Positions 8,100 through 10,391 of a DNA stretch of 10,391 nt are shown in pieces. Made by a program: the position numbers and the translations under genes. The stretch lies in assembly GCA_003024985.2 (NCBI GenBank), contig PXIH01S0004683.1, one strand, 5' to 3'. Each line of letters opens with the position of its first letter. The stretch's first letter is position 1. The stretch comes from Euperipatoides rowelli (lineage: Eukaryota > Onychophora > Udeonychophora > Euonychophora > Peripatopsidae). The notes beneath the pieces are model-generated. The model saw only the letters and a list, made by a program, of their open reading frames with translations, did no database searches and was not told the origin of the DNA.

Positions 8100-9009
8100 A
8101 AAGTTGGGGTTTCTTTTTTATCTTCACATTGAAACTTAATAAACTATTTTATCAGATGCTAAATTAATAACAAAACAAATTATTGTAACAATTAAATTGG
8201 ATGAATTCCATATGTTTATTTTTATCTATTACATCTCATCATTATTTTACATGCCATGTTATAATGATCATCTTATACTAAGTTGTCCTAGGAGTGCAAT
8301 TGCTGAAGAGAAGACAGTTAATAATAAAAAATATATAACCACAAACTGCATATATTCAGTTATAGAGGAGGTAAAAAATAATTGAATATCTTTTTTTTTT
8401 TTTTAAATAAGGAATCCAAATCTGTAAACAAAAAAAAAAGCATAAACAAATATTTTTTTTTCTGTATTTCGGAGATAAGAAAAAAATTGACTTCACCTGT
8501 TTTTGGCACCAATAGGCCTTCAGTGTCTCTCTTGTTTGTGATAGAAATTTTTAGTTTATTTGGTTAGATTCAGTACTTAATTTTAATTTTAAAAATTTAT
8601 AAGTTTATGGCTATATGATTATAAATAATTTATTAGGTCACCTGGATGGCAAAATTTCATAAAACTTGCCTTTTAAAGCTTTTAAAGTGCTAAAAAAATA
8701 ATATTACTCTTTAAATGAGAATGGAAAATAACAGTCATTAGTAACGATCCTATGGACAAAGGATCCAGACCTAGTCCTAAGAAAGGGACTTTGACTGCTT
8801 GAGTTGACGAGGGACCTAATGGAATAAAGTAGGGAATAAAAAAAATGTCAGTTGTTTAGGAATTGGGATTTTTTGAAAAAACAAGGTCTTTTAAGGACAT
8901 GTACTGTGTTACAGAAAACTGAGATTATTATTATGTCAGAAAAAAATATTCTGTAGCATTTTTTATATTGTTCCTCATAAAAATGTTAATAGTGAAAGAG
9001 TTTGTTTTA

Positions 9010-9049
9010 TTAACCTTCGAGCGAGCGCGCTGTCGTAACTTTTACGACA
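9010..9049. repeat. CpG-rich hairpin beside TTAA
   Basis: TTAA (9010-9013) is followed by CCTTCGAGCGAGCGCGC and then a perfect eight-base stem, TGTCGTAA (9031-9038) with TTACGACA (9042-9049), and a loop of three bases. Six CpG dinucleotides fall within about 30 bases, in a region otherwise nearly free of them. TTAACC at an edge with an adjoining small inverted repeat is reminiscent of piggyBac-like element ends, which insert at TTAA, but no matching opposite end was found. The hairpin itself is certain; the transposon reading is a guess. Confidence 0.5.
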
Positions 9050-9781
9050 AATTCAATTTTTTATAAAATGTGTCTTATGTGTATGGTCTTGTGGGTTTAT
9101 CTCTTGCCTTCTATTCTTAAAACTAACTCCCCACTACAATATTGGTAGGTTTTTACCATGCACATAGCCCATTTTATAGTTATTTTTTAGAATTATATGT
9201 AAAAAGANGTCCAGACATAAATTTTATGATATGCGCCCGCTGATGTTATAATATTGACTTTCAGGTATATATTTTTAAAATTAGAATTTAATGCAGATTT
9301 CAAAAATCAAACCCAAAAAATTATATCTCCAACCTTAAACAGTAAAGGAAAATGTAAGATAAACTGGCTTTTTCTTTTTTTCTAGCCGACATTTAGAAAA
9401 AAAATCATAAAAAATCTGTTTGTTGGAATTTATTTATATTATATATTAAAATTCCTGAGAAAAAATAGAACAAAAAATACTATTTAAGTTTTTTTCTATC
9501 TGTTATAGATTTTTAAATATAAGAAAATGCATTAAGGCATTGATTTTGTTTTTTTCCAAGAGTAAAGAAATTCATAAAATTGTCAGCATATAATTTATTT
9601 CAAAATTAAAAATGACACACTGAAGGGGCATCCAAATATATTAAACTGCTCTAGATATAACAATAATGTGTAAATATTTGAAAAATCTCTAAAATATAAT
9701 TTTGGGGAGTTTCCATTAACCCTACCCCCTTCCCCTTAATCAGAACAAACTGCTGCATTTCTTAGTACTGAAAATAAATAC

Positions 9782-9945
9782 CAGTAGGCAACCGGTAGCT
9801 AAAAAGTAGATAAGCTACTTTTACAAAGTAGCTTACAAAGTACTGTACCTAGCTACTTTTTTTTTTAAAGTAGATAAGCTACTATTTTTGACCTAGTAGC
9901 TGTAGCTGTATCATGCTACTTTTATAAAGTAGCTTACCCAACCAT
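9782..9945. mobile_element. hAT-like nonautonomous fragment, TAGCTACTTTT-rich
   Basis: The block is built from direct and inverted copies of TAGCTACTTTT and AAGTAGCTTA. The 17-base sequence AAAGTAGATAAGCTACT occurs exactly at 9803-9819 and 9867-9883. The right edge, AAAGTAGCTTACCCAACCATG, is the inverse complement of the GTTGGGTAAGCTACTTT-type terminus common to many animal hAT short elements. The left edge near CAGTAGGCAACCGG is less clear and no target duplication could be matched. It lacks coding capacity. It is a different variant from the fragment at 969-1052. Confidence 0.6.
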
Positions 9946-10229
9946 GTTTCTGACTATGTAATTGTGAATCAGAATAGACTAGTACTTCTCAATACAGTGT
10001 TCTCCTGGACCAATGCTGTCCATCAGCTATTAGTCACTAGTCTATAGCAAACTTTCAGGATAGGAGAAAATATGTTATCAGTAGCATAACATTGATATAC
10101 CAAAACATATCAATCTTAAGTAGGATGTTTTAGTTTCTATTATTTAACTTCATGTACTATATCTTTTAATATTTTGGCTTTATTCCAGTTTACTGGCCCC
10201 CTTCCAAGATGGCCACCAAAATCCAGACT

Positions 10230-10391
10230 TAAATTAGCGATAATTAGCCAACACATTCCTAATTTCAAAATATTGAATTACCGTATACTGTATATATATA
10301 ATATATATATATATATAGTATATACAGTATATATTTCAGTAATTCAATATTTTTGAAATTAGGAATGAATCTATTAATTATCACTAATTTA
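10230..10391. repeat. Long palindrome (foldback), reaching the window edge
   Basis: The arms pair across an (AT)n centre. The outer 16 bases TAAATTAGCGATAATT (10230-10245) match the complement of 10376-10391 with one mismatch. The inner 28 bases at 10254-10281 (CATTCCTAATTTCAAAATAT and so on) match the complement of 10339-10367 with a single-base indel. GTATACTGTATATA-type sequence on both sides of the centre pairs again. The right arm ends exactly at the window edge, so the palindrome may be longer. This structure suggests a MITE or foldback element. The open frame crossing it is a by-product of the repeat. Confidence 0.85.
10286..10335. repeat. (AT)n microsatellite at the palindrome centre
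   Basis: An almost uninterrupted TA/AT tract lies between the palindrome arms, with TATACTGTATATA on the left and TATATACAGTATATA on the right. Such tracts often grow at the tip of inverted repeats and are length-variable. Confidence 0.8.

Larger units (their letters stand above)
6386..10391 (+). other. Downstream intron, open at the right edge
   Basis: After the donor GTGAGT at 6386, no further exon with a matching phase and family-like sequence was recognised. Two acceptor-like sites, TTTGCAG ending at 7191 and TTCCAG ending at 10189, lead into sequence with an early stop or into a palindromic repeat, so I did not call exons there. Stretches 6392-7127, 8100-9009, 9050-9781 and 9951-10229 hold only AT-rich DNA with short homopolymers, apart from features listed separately. 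One undetermined base is at 9207. Confidence 0.55.

Noticed and set aside
8197-8567. Two adjoining open frames of 62 and 61 codons
   Set aside because: Homopolymer runs of A and T drive the coding content; nothing suggests a protein family or an exon phase matching the host gene.
9714-9740. TTAACCC near 9714 as the partner end of the TTAA hairpin element
   Set aside because: It has the same orientation as the 9010 end rather than the inverted one, and the sequence after TTAACC does not match.
280-10300. Recurring TATACTGTA / TACAGTATA words across the window
   Set aside because: They recur at about seven places with no regular spacing or shared flanks; AT-rich composition is a sufficient explanation without a statistical test.
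10184-10356. Possible host exon after TTATTCCAG
   Set aside because: The frame is open in phase 0, but it runs into the long palindrome and its AT tract, so openness is explained by the repeat; the peptide does not resemble a VPS9 region.

Overview
The window reads as AT-rich metazoan nuclear DNA, most likely from an arthropod or similar invertebrate. It has long T and A runs, GT-AG spliced exons, no bacterial-style gene packing, and several decayed transposon classes. There is no operon, rRNA, tRNA or CRISPR array that I can see. Species assignment is not possible from the sequence alone.

Host gene: two short plus-strand exons (4208-4310 and 6296-6385) have good splice sites and join in phase 0 across an intron of 1,985 bases. 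Their peptides, with the segment VRQFMSGIKNYLVKHGEG, resemble the region just before the VPS9 domain in RIN-family Rab5 guanine-nucleotide exchange factors (Drosophila sprint). The gene appears to run through the whole window on the plus strand. I found no upstream exon in the first 4.2 kb and no downstream exon in the last 4 kb, so nearly everything else is probably intron.

Transposon content, left to right: a 57-base tandem duplication at the left edge; a fragment with hAT-like terminal sequence (969-1052); the 5' part of a Ty1/copia retrotransposon (about 1430-3238) with a possible LTR, an initiator-tRNA-type primer site, a broken gag, and broken protease and integrase pieces; a less AT-rich block of unknown class (about 4795-5460); the 3' end of a CR1/Jockey-type LINE (about 5540-5819), inside the intron and in sense orientation; a possible minus-strand LINE-like 3' end (about 7225-7330); a CpG-rich hairpin next to TTAA (9010-9049); a hAT-like TAGCTACTTTT-rich block (9782-9945); and a long palindrome running to the right edge (10230-10391).

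None of the transposon pieces seems able to move by itself: the copia open frames contain shifts and stops, and the LINE keeps only its last codons. I see no convincing new biological system. The most useful points are the recognisable host exons, the copia primer site that uses an internal fragment of tRNA-iMet, and the unclassified block and palindrome, which can be tested as repeat families.
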